From the NCBI RefSeq assembly GCF_000802235.1, contig NZ_JTDL01000141.1, positions 155,376 to 219,375 on the forward strand: DNA of 64,000 nt, written 5' to 3'. This document shows positions 16,380 through 25,257 of the stretch, one piece after another. The notes below the pieces were generated by a model. That model made no database searches and was not told the origin of the DNA. It was given only the letters and a program-made list of their open reading frames with translations. The position numbers and the translations under genes are program-made. The stretch is from Sinomonas humi (GTDB lineage Bacteria > Actinomycetota > Actinomycetes > Actinomycetales > Micrococcaceae). Within the stretch, counting starts at the first letter, position 1, and every line of letters starts with the position of its first letter.

Positions 16380-17366
16380 CTAACGCGGCTCGGCGAGCGT
16401 GAGTGCGAACCTTCCAGCGCCATCGGTCCACTGGCCGACGACGCCGAAGCCCGCCTCCGCGAGTTCCGCAGCGAATCCTTCGGGGCGGAACTTGGCTGAG
16501 ATCTCCGTGCGCAGGTCCTCGCCCGCGGCGAAGTCCACCTCGAGGTCCACGGCGGGCAGAGTCACGTGCAGGGGATGCGTCGCCCGAAGGCGCATCTCGA
16601 TCCACTCCTCGCGTTCGTTCCAGACCGCAACGTGCTCGAACGCGTCCACGTCGAAGTCAGCGCCGAGTTCCGCGTTGAGCACGCGCAGGACGTTCCGGTT
16701 GAATTCCGCGGTGACGCCCTCGGCGTCGTCGTACGCCGGGATCAGCACCGAGGGCGGCTTCACGAGGTCGGCACCGATCAGCAGCGTTCCCTCTCCCGGC
16801 CCGAGGTAGCCGCGGATCGATCGGAGGAACTCGTGCCGGGCGTCGGGTTCGAAGTTGCCGATCGTGCCGCCGAGGAACGCGACCATCCGACGGCCCTCGT
16901 GAGGCAGGAGGTGCATCTGATGTTCGAAGTCGGCGGCGACAGCCTGAAGCTCGAGCGCCGGGTACAGTTCCGCGAGTGACTCGCGCGCGGCGATGAGAGC
17001 GCTGTCGCTCACGTCGACCGCGACATAGCGGCGCAGCGGGCCAGCCGCGGCGAGTGCGTCCAGGAGGAGCGGGGTCTTGCGGGACGAGCCGGAGCCGAGC
17101 TCCATGAGGGTGTCGGCCGGGGCGGCCGCCGCGATATCGGCGGCGTGGAGCTCGAGCGCCTCGCGTTCCGCCCGCGTCGGGTAGTACTCCTCGAGCAGTG
17201 TGATCCGCTCGAACAGTTCGCTCCCGCGCTGGTCATAGAACCACTTCGGCGGGAGGGTCTTGGGGGTCGAGCCGAGTCCTGCCAGGACGTCGCGGCGCAG
17301 GCTCTTCGCGAGGAAGTCCGGCGGGAGGTGGTGGGTTATGTCGGCGGGGGTGAACGCGGTGCTCAC
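16380..17366 (-). CDS. egtD: L-histidine N-alpha-methyltransferase (ergothioneine biosynthesis)
   Basis: A 328-residue SAM-dependent methyltransferase of the EgtD/DUF2260 family. PPKWFYDQRGSELFERIT at about residues 35-53 and MELGSGSSRKTPLLLDAL (SAM motif I, about 82-99) are diagnostic; GGTIGNFEP near 150 is also conserved. It trimethylates histidine to hercynine, the first step to ergothioneine. The GTG start at 17366 overlaps the stop of the upstream aminotransferase by 4 nt (GTGA), indicating translational coupling. egtA, egtB and egtC are not in the window. Confidence 0.88.
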   Translation of the reverse strand: MSTAFTPADITHHLPPDFLAKSLRRDVLAGLGSTPKTLPPKWFYDQRGSELFERITLLEEYYPTRAEREALELHAADIAAAAPADTLMELGSGSSRKTPLLLDALAAAGPLRRYVAVDVSDSALIAARESLAELYPALELQAVAADFEHQMHLLPHEGRRMVAFLGGTIGNFEPDARHEFLRSIRGYLGPGEGTLLIGADLVKPPSVLIPAYDDAEGVTAEFNRNVLRVLNAELGADFDVDAFEHVAVWNEREEWIEMRLRATHPLHVTLPAVDLEVDFAAGEDLRTEISAKFRPEGFAAELAEAGFGVVGQWTDGAGRFALTLAEPR

Positions 17367-18496
17367 GGTGCGGCGGTCTCCTTCCCGGCTGAGTCGGCGC
17401 GAACCGCCGCGATCGCTTCCTCGAGCGCGCCCAACACAAGGGTCACAGCCGCGGGCGTGGCGTTCGGCCCCATGAGACCGATCCGCCAGACCGACTCCGC
17501 GTATCGCCCCACGCCGGCTCCGATCTCGATGCTGTACCGCTCGAGAAGGTGGGAGCGTACGCGTGCCGAGTTGACGCCGTCGGGCACTCGGACGGTGGTG
17601 AGGCTTGGGAGCCGGTGGCCCTCCGCGGCGAAGAGTTCGAGTCCGAGCGCCTCGAGCCCCTCGCGGAGCGCCGCGCCGGCGGCCTCGTGCCGCGCCCACA
17701 CGTTCTCCAGTCCCTCGGCCAGGATTCGGTCGAGGCCTGCCTCGAGCCCCGCGACCATCGTCACCGGCGCCGTGTGGTGGTACGTGCGCGTATGCCCCTC
17801 GGCGGCCCCGACATATCCGCCGAGCAGGCCGATGTCGAAATACCACGAGCGAGGTTCCTTCACACGCCGCTCGAAGGCACGCTCGGAGACCGTGAAGGGC
17901 GAGAGCCCCGGCGGCACCCCCAGGCACTTCTGCGTCCCGGCGTAACCGATGTCGATGCCCCAGTCGTCGGCGCGGAGCTCGAGACCGCCGATCGAGGTCA
18001 CAGCGTCCACCAGCAGGAGGGCATCACCCTTTCCCGCTCCGAGCGCGGCGATATCCGAACGGACTCCGGTGGAGGTCTCAGCATGGACGGCCGCGATGAG
18101 CTTCGGGTGCGGGTGCGCGCTCAGCACGCGGTCGACGTCGACCGGCTGGCCCCACACGTGGTCCACCCGGACGACGTCGGCGCCGCACCGCCGCGCGATC
18201 TCGCACATGCGCTCGCCGAACAGGCCGTTGACCGCTATGACTGCAACGTCGCCGTCGGACACCATGTTCACGAGGGCGGCCTCCATGCCGCCCGAACCCG
18301 TTGCGCTCACGGGCCAAGTTCTGGCATTGCGTGTGCCCCACACCTTGCGAAGACCCTCCGCAACCCGGTCCAACCGGTCGATGAAAGCCGGGTCGAGATG
18401 CCCGATCACCGGGTGGGACAGGGCCCCCATGACTTCCGGGTAGGCATTCCCTGGGCCGGGGCCGAACAGATAGCGGAATGGCAGGATTTCGGGCAC
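17363..18496 (-). CDS. Class V aminotransferase, alanine-glyoxylate aminotransferase-like
   Basis: A 377-residue PLP enzyme of fold type I. GPGPGNAYPEVM at the N terminus, VDAVTSIGG (PLP-binding Asp, near residue 180) and the Schiff-base Lys in GTQKCLGVPPGLSP (near 205) match alanine-glyoxylate and serine-glyoxylate aminotransferases. It is translationally coupled to egtD. EgtE, the C-S lyase of mycobacterial ergothioneine synthesis, is also a class V protein, so this enzyme may serve the same pathway; by motif it looks more like an AGT. Function within the operon is inference. Confidence 0.8.
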   Translation of the reverse strand: MPEILPFRYLFGPGPGNAYPEVMGALSHPVIGHLDPAFIDRLDRVAEGLRKVWGTRNARTWPVSATGSGGMEAALVNMVSDGDVAVIAVNGLFGERMCEIARRCGADVVRVDHVWGQPVDVDRVLSAHPHPKLIAAVHAETSTGVRSDIAALGAGKGDALLLVDAVTSIGGLELRADDWGIDIGYAGTQKCLGVPPGLSPFTVSERAFERRVKEPRSWYFDIGLLGGYVGAAEGHTRTYHHTAPVTMVAGLEAGLDRILAEGLENVWARHEAAGAALREGLEALGLELFAAEGHRLPSLTTVRVPDGVNSARVRSHLLERYSIEIGAGVGRYAESVWRIGLMGPNATPAAVTLVLGALEEAIAAVRADSAGKETAAP

Positions 18497-18550
18497 GCTT
18501 CACTGTCTCACACAGGGCCGCACTGGGCGACGGCGCGGACAGACGACGAC

Positions 18551-18581
18551 GGCGCTCCCCTTCGCGCGGAAGGGGAGCGCC
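18551..18581 (-). terminator. GC-rich hairpin after the APC permease
   Basis: GGCGCTCCCCTT (18551-18562) pairs perfectly with AAGGGGAGCGCC (18570-18581), with further pairing outside. It is 33 nt past the permease stop. No strong T-run follows on either strand. Confidence 0.6.
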
Positions 18582-18614
18582 GCCGTCGTTCGTTCCGGAG
18601 AGGTGTGCGGGCAG

Positions 18615-19991
18615 CTAGGCGGTGACGGACTCGCCGTCGAGCTCGACCGCGTCCTCCTCCCGCATGCTCACGTTGATCTTCTGCCGGAAGCCACGCGTCA
18701 TGACCAGGAGGCACACGATGCCGATGCTGAGCCAGATGGCACCGTACGTGAGGGCGTCGGACTGGAGGTTTGCCCAGAGGACGCCCGTGAGTCCCATGCC
18801 GATCAGCGGCAGCACGATGTTCCTGAAGACGTCCCGCCCCGTGCGGTACTGCTTTCGGCGGAAGACGAACAGGATGATCACCGTGAGGTTCACGAACGTG
18901 AACGCGATGAGCGCGCCGAAGTTGATCATCGAGGAGATGAACTCGAGCGTGAACGGGATCGCGAGGAGGGAGACGGCGCCGACGAAGAGGACGGCGTAGG
19001 TCGGGGTCCGGTACTTCGGGTGGACGAAGGAGAAGAAGCGCGAGATCGGGCCCCTGCCGTTGCGGCCCATGACGTAGATCATGCGGGAGACCGAGGCGTG
19101 CGAGGAGAGGCTCGAGGCGACCGTCGCGGCGAACGCGGCGGAGGTGAAGAGGATCTTGAAGAACTCGCCGCCGACTTTGAGGGCCATCTCGGGGAGGGTG
19201 TCGTCCGTGTTCTGGAAGCCGTCCAGGGTCGGGAAGACCGACTGGCCGAACCACGCCGCGACGAAGAAGATCGCGCCACCGATGAGGAGGGCGAGGACGA
19301 TCGCCTTCGGCACCGTGTTCGTGTCCTTCGCCTCCTCCGTGTACATGGTGATCGCGTCGAAGCCGATGAAGGAGAAGCAGACGACCGTAGCGCCGCTGAT
19401 GACCGCCGACATGTCCACGCCGCTGTGGAAGAGGGGGGTCGAGGAGAAGAGGGAAGCGTCGCCGGCGCCGTGGGTGAGGGCGTTCCAGGCAAGAACCACG
19501 AAGACGCCGATGAGCACCACTTCGAAGACAACGAGGATGCCGTTGACCTTCGACGTCGAGTTCATGCTCCAGAGGTTCATCACCGTGATCAGCACGACGT
19601 AGGCCACGACCCAGATCCAGGCAGGGACGTCCGGGAAGAACGACTGCATGTAGATCCGGATGAGCAGCGCGTTGACGAGCGGGAGGAGGAGGTAGTCCAG
19701 GAGCGAGGCCCAGCCGACGAGGAAGCCGAGATTCGGATGGATCGTCTCGGAGGTGTAGGTGTAGGCGGAGCCGGCTGAGGGATAGATGCGGGTCATGCGG
19801 CCGTAGCTGACGGCCGTGAAGACCATGGCGACGAGGGCAACGAGGTAGGCAAGGGGGACTACGCCATTCGTTTCACCCGAGACGATGCCGAACGTGTCGA
19901 AGACGGTGGTCGGGGTCATGTAGCCGAGACCGAGGCCGACGATCGCCCACAGGCCGAGCGACCGTTTGAGCGCTGTTGAATTCTGAGACAT
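18615..19991 (-). CDS. APC-family amino acid/polyamine permease, putrescine importer-like
   Basis: A 458-residue permease with 12 predicted membrane segments. The first helix has the unwound Gly-rich motif of the family (WAIVGLGLGYMTPTTVFDTFGIVSG), and SFIGFDAITMYTEEAKD near residue 215 is typical of APC transporters, closest to PuuP-like putrescine importers. It follows the agmatine deiminase gene on the same strand with a 189-nt gap containing a hairpin, so it is probably expressed with that operon at a lower level. Substrate (agmatine or putrescine) is inferred from neighbours. Confidence 0.8.
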   Translation of the reverse strand: MSQNSTALKRSLGLWAIVGLGLGYMTPTTVFDTFGIVSGETNGVVPLAYLVALVAMVFTAVSYGRMTRIYPSAGSAYTYTSETIHPNLGFLVGWASLLDYLLLPLVNALLIRIYMQSFFPDVPAWIWVVAYVVLITVMNLWSMNSTSKVNGILVVFEVVLIGVFVVLAWNALTHGAGDASLFSSTPLFHSGVDMSAVISGATVVCFSFIGFDAITMYTEEAKDTNTVPKAIVLALLIGGAIFFVAAWFGQSVFPTLDGFQNTDDTLPEMALKVGGEFFKILFTSAAFAATVASSLSSHASVSRMIYVMGRNGRGPISRFFSFVHPKYRTPTYAVLFVGAVSLLAIPFTLEFISSMINFGALIAFTFVNLTVIILFVFRRKQYRTGRDVFRNIVLPLIGMGLTGVLWANLQSDALTYGAIWLSIGIVCLLVMTRGFRQKINVSMREEDAVELDGESVTA

Positions 19992-20045
19992 CAGAGGCCA
20001 TTTTCTTTCGTGCGATCCGTGGCGGCAATGCCAGCGGATGGGCGG

Positions 20046-20081
20046 GGGCCCGAGGACGGCCGGGGGACCGGCCTCGGGCCC
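20046..20081 (-). terminator. Hairpin between agmatine deiminase and permease
   Basis: GGGCCCGAGG (20046-20055) and CCTCGGGCCC (20072-20081) form a perfect 10-bp stem with a GC-rich loop. Without a T-run it may be a partial terminator or an mRNA-stabilising element within the agu operon. Confidence 0.5.
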
Positions 20082-20180
20082 TGGGGAATATCACTCCTTG
20101 GGTGCGAGTGCATCTGTCGAAGGGCGTTGCGGGGAAGGCGCCGGCCTGGGTGTGGGCCGACGTCGGCTGCACCTAGGCGG

Positions 20181-21209
20181 TCAGCGGATGCCGACGCGAG
20201 GCTGCTGCTGGGTGATGCAATGGATGCCGCCCCCGCGGGCAAAGATGACGCGGGCGTCGACGGCAGAGACTTGGCGCCCGCGGTAGGCGTCCGCGAGGAG
20301 GCGCAGTGCCTTCTCGTCCTGAGGGTCGCCGAACGAGCAGGCGATGACGCCCCCGTTGACGGCGACGTGGTTGATGTAGCTCCAGTCCACCCAGTCCTCG
20401 CCGTCGTGCAGTTGCTCGGGCGCCGGAACCTCGGTGATCTGCCAGGGCTTGCCGTCCGCGGTCCGCGAAGCGTGGAGGACCTCGAGCAGTTCTTGGCTCA
20501 CCTCGTGGTCGGGGTGCTCCGGGTTGGTCTGCACGTGTACGAGCAACGCCCCCGGCGCCGGCATCGCGGCGACGAGATCCACATGGCCGCGCGTGCCGAA
20601 CTCCTTCGCGTCCCGCGTGAGTCCGCGCGGGAGCCAGACGGCGTGGCGCGCGCCGATCGTACGCTGGAACTCGGCCTCGACATCGGCCTTCGTCAGCCCG
20701 GGGTTGCGGAAGGGGTCGAGCTGCACCGATTCGGTGAGGAGCACGGTGCCCTGTCCGTCGGTCTGGAACCCGCCGCCCTCGTTGACGAGGCTGCTTGTGA
20801 CGATTTCGGCGCGGGCAGCCTGGGCGACCGACCGGCCGATCGCCGAATCGTGCTCCCACGAGGCCCAACTCTGCTGGCCCCAGCCGTTGAAGACCCAGTC
20901 GACCGCCCCCAGCCGGCCGTCGTCGTCCGTCACGAAGCTCGGGCCGATGTCGCGCATCCAGGCGTCGTCGAGCGGTGCCTCGACGACGCCGATCCGTGCG
21001 TCGAGGTACGCCGCGGCGATGGCCCGATCCTCGCGGCGGACCACCACGGTGACGGGTTCGAAGCGGAGGGCGGCGTGGGCGACGGCGGCCCAGGCCGCGC
21101 GCGCTTCGTGGGCTTCGGCGTCGGTCTCTCCGAGGGTGTAGCCACCGGAGGGCCAAGCCATCCAGAGCTGCTCCTGCGGCTCGGTCTCCGCGGGCATTCG
21201 CCAGCTCAT
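20181..21209 (-). CDS. aguA: Agmatine deiminase
   Basis: A 342-residue member of the peptidyl-arginine deiminase-like superfamily. The catalytic Cys331 is in the terminal GGGIHCITQQQPR motif; DDAWMRDIGPSFV near residue 85 and RGHVDLVAAM near 210 carry the substrate-binding Asp and catalytic His/Asp. It hydrolyses agmatine to N-carbamoylputrescine and ammonia. The ATG overlaps the stop of the upstream amidase gene by 4 nt (ATGA), so the two consecutive pathway enzymes are translationally coupled. Confidence 0.9.
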   Translation of the reverse strand: MSWRMPAETEPQEQLWMAWPSGGYTLGETDAEAHEARAAWAAVAHAALRFEPVTVVVRREDRAIAAAYLDARIGVVEAPLDDAWMRDIGPSFVTDDDGRLGAVDWVFNGWGQQSWASWEHDSAIGRSVAQAARAEIVTSSLVNEGGGFQTDGQGTVLLTESVQLDPFRNPGLTKADVEAEFQRTIGARHAVWLPRGLTRDAKEFGTRGHVDLVAAMPAPGALLVHVQTNPEHPDHEVSQELLEVLHASRTADGKPWQITEVPAPEQLHDGEDWVDWSYINHVAVNGGVIACSFGDPQDEKALRLLADAYRGRQVSAVDARVIFARGGGIHCITQQQPRVGIR

Positions 21210-22246
21210 GGCCGCGCGCCCTCGAGTTCAGGGGCGACGCCGAACGGGGCGTCGCGGTCGACGGGGGCGGTGAGCGCGGCGTACGTCTCGGGCCGGCGCG
21301 TGGTGAGGAAGGGGAAGAGGGTGAGCCAGTCCCGGCGCTGGTCGAGGTCGAGGTCGGCGATGAGGACGGCGGAGCCCTCGCGCGGGGCGCGGGCGAGGAT
21401 GCGCCCGTAGGGGTCAGAGATGAAGGATGAGCCGTAGAACGTCACGAGACCCTCGTTGCCCCAACGGTTCGGGACGACCATGAAGAGCCCGTTTGCGATC
21501 CCGTTGCCGACGATGACCTGCCGCCAGAGCGGCTCGGTGTCGAAGTCGGGGTGCCCGGGCTCGGATCCGATGGCGGTGGGGTAGGCGAGGATCTCGGCGC
21601 CGTTGAGCGAGTAGACCCGCGCGAGCTCCGGGAACCACTCGTCCCAGCACGTGGGGAGGCCGAGGCGTGCACCACCGAGTTCTGCCGGAGCGTGGATGGG
21701 GTAGCCCTCGTTGGCTGCCTGAGGTTGGCCAGGCTGCGGGCCCTGATGGAAGAACTTGTCCTCGTAGTAGCCCTCCGTCACCGGGATGTGCAGCTTGTCC
21801 GTCGCGGCTAGGAGCGTGCCGTCCGGGCCGACGAGGATGGCGGTGTTGAAGCCGCGCTCGTCGCCCGCCTCGCCCTTGCGGTAGAGGCTCGCGTGCACCG
21901 CGATGTCGTGCTTCTGGGCTGCGCGGCGGGCGAAGGCCAGAGTCCGGCCGGCCTCGAGGTCTTCGGCGATACTGCTGGGCGTGTACTCCGGGAGCGTGTC
22001 GGCGGGGTAGCGCGAGAGGGTGAGTTCGGGGAGGAAGACCACCTTCGCGCCGCGAACCGCGGCTCGGCGGATGCCTTCCTCAAGCTCGGCTTCCGTTTCG
22101 GCAGGGTCCTCGTGCCACCGGTGCTGGACGAGCGCAACGCGGAGTGGCTCTCGGCGTGGGCTGGGGCGTTGTTGGCTGCGACCTTCGGTCGCGTCGCTCG
22201 TGCGGGCCCACGACACCGGGGGCTGCAGGGCAAGGATCTCGTGCAT
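21206..22246 (-). CDS. aguB: N-carbamoylputrescine amidase (nitrilase superfamily)
   Basis: A 346-residue carbon-nitrogen hydrolase. The catalytic triad is visible: Glu74 in FLPELTLSRY, Lys151 in TDKLHIP and Cys200 in PTCWDEWFPE. It hydrolyses N-carbamoylputrescine to putrescine, CO2 and ammonia. About 35 extra N-terminal residues precede the domain. Start ATG 22246 has AAGGA 5 nt upstream. It is the first gene of the minus-strand agu operon, and a TetR-type operator is centred about 45 nt before the start. Confidence 0.88.
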   Translation of the reverse strand: MHEILALQPPVSWARTSDATEGRSQQRPSPRREPLRVALVQHRWHEDPAETEAELEEGIRRAAVRGAKVVFLPELTLSRYPADTLPEYTPSSIAEDLEAGRTLAFARRAAQKHDIAVHASLYRKGEAGDERGFNTAILVGPDGTLLAATDKLHIPVTEGYYEDKFFHQGPQPGQPQAANEGYPIHAPAELGGARLGLPTCWDEWFPELARVYSLNGAEILAYPTAIGSEPGHPDFDTEPLWRQVIVGNGIANGLFMVVPNRWGNEGLVTFYGSSFISDPYGRILARAPREGSAVLIADLDLDQRRDWLTLFPFLTTRRPETYAALTAPVDRDAPFGVAPELEGARP

Positions 22247-22280
22247 GGGGTCCTTCTTCGGGGAGGGTCTAGGGCGTCCG

Positions 22281-22301
22281 TAAATGAATGACGTTCGTTT
22301 A
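22281..22301. promoter_or_regulatory. TetR-type operator upstream of aguB
   Basis: TAAATGAA-N5-TTCGTTTA, an 8-5-8 palindrome with one mismatch, matches the perfect site at 23094-23114 in sequence and spacing. It lies in the aguB promoter, so binding would repress the agu operon. Confidence 0.75.
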
Positions 22302-22351
22302 ATTAGAACAGTGACGCAGCCCACGGTCAAGAGCATGAAGGCTGGGCGCGG

Positions 22352-23053
22352 TCAGGTGCGGGTTGCGAGCGTTGCGGCGAGCGTGCCGCGGAGGCCGGCG
22401 ACGAGTGCGTTGAGCCCGAGGGCAAACGCGTCGTCGGCCGCTTTCCGCCCGCGGCCTCGTCGTGCGGTCACGGCGTCGGCGAACGTTGGAGCGAGGTCGT
22501 GCTGCTCGCCGACGTCGAAGATCCATTCCGGCGCCGCGACGTCCATCGCCGAACCGAGGACGAACGATTCGACAGCCACGATGGTGTCGATGATCAGGTC
22601 CTCGGGCCACCCGCCAGCCCGCAGCCCGCCGGCAACGCGCTCGTACATCTCGAGCGTGTGCGGGGCGCCCGTGATCGGAAGGACGGCGATGACGGGGATG
22701 AGCGGCGAGTGCTGGGCGAACGCCTCCCGGTACGAATAGGCCCAGCGGACCAAGGCGACGTCCCAGGGGTCGCGCCCGAACGCGGAGGTGTCGATGGTGT
22801 CGTTGACGTCGTCCTGGACCCAGTTGAGGACCTCGTCTTTCGAGGCCACGTGGTTGTAGAGGGCCGACGGCGCCGTCTTGAGCTCCCGGGCGAGAGCCGC
22901 CATGGTGAGCCCCTCGTAGCCTGATCGCCCGATGATGGCGAGGGCCGCCGTCGTGATCTTGGCGCGGGAGAGGACCGGCCTCGAAGGCCGGCCACGCCGC
23001 CGCGGCGCGGGCGAGGCCATGGCCTCGGGCACATCGGGCAGGGCGGGTTCCAT
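22352..23053 (-). CDS. TetR-family repressor of the polyamine genes
   Basis: A 233-residue protein with an N-terminal TetR helix-turn-helix at about residues 28-75 (ITTAALAIIGRSGYEGLTMAALARELKTAPSALYNHVASKDEVL) and a C-terminal TetR_C-like ligand and dimerisation domain. It sits between the amine oxidase (divergent) and the agu operon (downstream, same strand), and a matching 8-5-8 palindrome lies in front of each. The likely inducer is agmatine, putrescine or a breakdown product; this is inferred. The divergent site is 41 bp upstream of its own start, so it probably autoregulates. Confidence 0.85.
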   Translation of the reverse strand: MEPALPDVPEAMASPAPRRRGRPSRPVLSRAKITTAALAIIGRSGYEGLTMAALARELKTAPSALYNHVASKDEVLNWVQDDVNDTIDTSAFGRDPWDVALVRWAYSYREAFAQHSPLIPVIAVLPITGAPHTLEMYERVAGGLRAGGWPEDLIIDTIVAVESFVLGSAMDVAAPEWIFDVGEQHDLAPTFADAVTARRGRGRKAADDAFALGLNALVAGLRGTLAATLATRT

Positions 23054-23093
23054 GTCTCGGAGTCTAGGCGACCAAAGGGGTTGCGTTCCGAGA

Positions 23094-23114
23094 TAAATGA
23101 ACTATATTCATTTA
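23094..23114. promoter_or_regulatory. TetR-type operator between tetR and the amine oxidase
   Basis: TAAATGAA (23094-23101) and TTCATTTA (23107-23114) are perfect inverted repeats separated by CTATA. The site lies 34 nt before the oxidase start and 41 nt before the divergent tetR start. Confidence 0.8.
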
Positions 23115-23147
23115 GAGACCCGCACCACTTTTCACGAAGGGAACACC

Positions 23148-24515
23148 ATGGCAGAGCAGAAGCGCCAGCTCCAGGCGGACGTCGTCGTCGTCGGAGCCGG
23201 ACCCGCGGGCCTCATGGCCGCGCGCACACTGACCAAGGCGGGCGAGCGGGTCGTTGTGCTCGAGGCCCGGGACCGGGTCGGAGGGCGCACGTGGAGCGAT
23301 ACGGTCGACGGCGCCTGGCTGGAGATCGGTGGCCAGTGGATCAGCCCCGACCAGACTGAGCTGCTCGGGCTCGTCGAGGACCTCGGCAAGGAGACGTATC
23401 AGCGGTACCGCGAGGGCCGGAGCGTGTTCGTCGCAGGCGACGGGACGCGTACGGTCTACGAGGGCGCCGACTTCCCCGTCTCGCCGGGAACCCTTGCCGA
23501 GGTCGAGCGCCTCACCGGCATCCTCGACGGGCTCGCCGCCGAGCTCGGCCCGGAGGAGCCGTGGGCGCATCCCAAGGCCCGCGAGCTCGACACCATCTCG
23601 TTCCACCACTGGCTCCGCGCCCAATCAGCCGACGAGGACGCGTGCGAGCTCATCGGCATGTTCATCGCCGGTGCCATGCTGACGAAGCCGGCCCACGCCT
23701 TCTCCGCGCTGCAGGCGGTCCTCATGGCCGCGTCCGCGGGCTCGTTCAGCAATCTCCTCGACGAGGATTTCATCCTCGACCGCCGCGTCGTGGGCGGCAT
23801 GCAGTCCGTGAGCGAGGCCATGGCCGCGGAGCTGGGGGACGCCGTCGTCCTCAACGCCCCGGTGCGCACCCTCGCGTGGGGCGCGGACGGCGTGCGCGCA
23901 GAGGCCGACGGCGTGATCGTCACCGCGCACCGTGCGATCCTCGCCGTCCCGCCAACCCTCTACAGCCGCATCTCCTACGAGCCGCCGCTGCCGCGCCGCC
24001 AGCACCAGCTGCACCAGCACCTCTCGATGGGCCTCGTCATCAAGGTGCACGCCGTCTACGAGCGCCCCTTCTGGCGGGACGAGGATCTTTCGGGCACGTG
24101 CTTCGGCGTCGGCCAGATCGTGCAGGAGGTCTACGACAACACCAACTACGGAGACGAGCGCGGAACCCTCGTCGGCTTCGTCTCCGACGAATACGCCGAC
24201 GCGATGTTCGCCCTGACTGCCGAGGAGCGCAAGGCCGCCATCCTCGGTTCGATCGCCCACTACCTCGGCCCGGAAGCCCTGAACGCAGAGGTCTACTACG
24301 AGTCCGACTGGGGCTCTGAGGAGTGGACGCGCGGAGCCTACGCTGCGAGCTTCGACCTTGGCGGCCTTTCCCGCTACGGCGCGGAGCAGCGCACGCCCGT
24401 GGGGCCCATCCACTTCGCCTGCTCGGACATCGCCTCCGAGGGCTACCAGCACGTCGACGGGGCTCTCCGGATGGGCCGCCGCGCCGCCGAAGAGATTCTC
24501 GCCGCGCGCGTCTGA
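23148..24515 (+). CDS. Flavin monoamine oxidase, probable putrescine oxidase
   Basis: A 455-residue FAD amine oxidase. The dinucleotide motif VVVVGAGPAGLMAARTL is at about residues 11-27, followed by LEARDRVGGRTWS and EIGGQWISP; the C-terminal flavin motif is GYQHVDGALRMGRRAA. It would oxidise a primary amine to aldehyde, ammonia and H2O2. Sharing an operator and regulator with genes that make putrescine from agmatine makes putrescine the best substrate guess, giving 4-aminobutanal. ATG 23148 has GAAGGGA 6 nt upstream; the longer frame would start inside the operator. Confidence 0.85.
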   Translation: MAEQKRQLQADVVVVGAGPAGLMAARTLTKAGERVVVLEARDRVGGRTWSDTVDGAWLEIGGQWISPDQTELLGLVEDLGKETYQRYREGRSVFVAGDGTRTVYEGADFPVSPGTLAEVERLTGILDGLAAELGPEEPWAHPKARELDTISFHHWLRAQSADEDACELIGMFIAGAMLTKPAHAFSALQAVLMAASAGSFSNLLDEDFILDRRVVGGMQSVSEAMAAELGDAVVLNAPVRTLAWGADGVRAEADGVIVTAHRAILAVPPTLYSRISYEPPLPRRQHQLHQHLSMGLVIKVHAVYERPFWRDEDLSGTCFGVGQIVQEVYDNTNYGDERGTLVGFVSDEYADAMFALTAEERKAAILGSIAHYLGPEALNAEVYYESDWGSEEWTRGAYAASFDLGGLSRYGAEQRTPVGPIHFACSDIASEGYQHVDGALRMGRRAAEEILAARV

Positions 24516-24520
24516 GCCCC

Positions 24521-25177
24521 TCAGCCCCGTGTGGCCCCCACGACGTGCCACACGGGGCGGTCCCTCCGGTACTGAGGGATGAGGCCGCGGCTCCGCACGA
24601 CGTCGACCATCGCCGCCGGCCGATGCACGTACCCGCGGAAGGACCGCCCCGAAGCGTCGAGCATCGCGTTCATTCCCCTGATGAAGAGCCGCGAGAAGGG
24701 ATTGGCCGTCGGGTAGCTGAACACGAGCGCCCGGCGCGCATGGTCCGCGGCCGCGCCGAGCAGCCGAGCGTAGTCCGGGTAGCAGCAGACCACGCGGTGG
24801 AGGACGACGACGTCGGCCGGCTCGACGTCGTCCGGCGCCTCGGCGATGTTGACCCCGAGGCGACGCTCGACCCGCTCCTCGAGACCAACCGCGTGGGCGA
24901 GCCGCCGTGCATCGTCTTCGTATCCCGCTGACAGTTCGAGGTTCACTGTGCGGGCGGCACCGTGCTTGAGCAACTCGAGCTGGATCTCGCCGACGCCTCC
25001 GCCGATCTCCAGGACAGACGCGCCCTCAATGCCCGCGTTGGTGAGGAAGTCGACGATGTTCTGCTCTGGTTTGCCGAGGCCTTTGCGCCCGTAACGGCGT
25101 GCGATCGCTCCGGAGAAGCGCGAGTTGAAGACGGCGTCATACCGTTCGGGCTCCACTGGTCCGCAGCAAGAATTCAT
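24521..25177 (-). CDS. SAM-dependent methyltransferase, unknown substrate
   Basis: A 218-residue class I methyltransferase. SAM-binding motif I is VLEIGGGVGEIQLELLK near residue 60 and the acidic motif II region is TVNLELSAGYEDDARRLA. The N terminus has a CC pair (MNSCCGP). There is no target-recognition domain, so the substrate cannot be named. It is convergent with the amine oxidase (5-nt gap) and divergent from an FAD dehydrogenase. ATG 25177 is chosen as the start because the upstream codons are atypical. Confidence 0.75.
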   Translation of the reverse strand: MNSCCGPVEPERYDAVFNSRFSGAIARRYGRKGLGKPEQNIVDFLTNAGIEGASVLEIGGGVGEIQLELLKHGAARTVNLELSAGYEDDARRLAHAVGLEERVERRLGVNIAEAPDDVEPADVVVLHRVVCCYPDYARLLGAAADHARRALVFSYPTANPFSRLFIRGMNAMLDASGRSFRGYVHRPAAMVDVVRSRGLIPQYRRDRPVWHVVGATRG

Positions 25178-25257
25178 GGCACGAGTATCCGCCTTCGTTG
25201 ACGTCGCGTCGTCCTGACGCAAGGCTGGGCCTGTTCCCGACGGAAGGGCCCGGACGA

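Noticed and set aside
20181..21209. Arginine deiminase pathway (arcA) assignment
   Set aside because: The C-terminal GGGIHCITQQ and neighbouring carbamoylputrescine amidase fit agmatine deiminase; no ornithine carbamoyltransferase or carbamate kinase is present.
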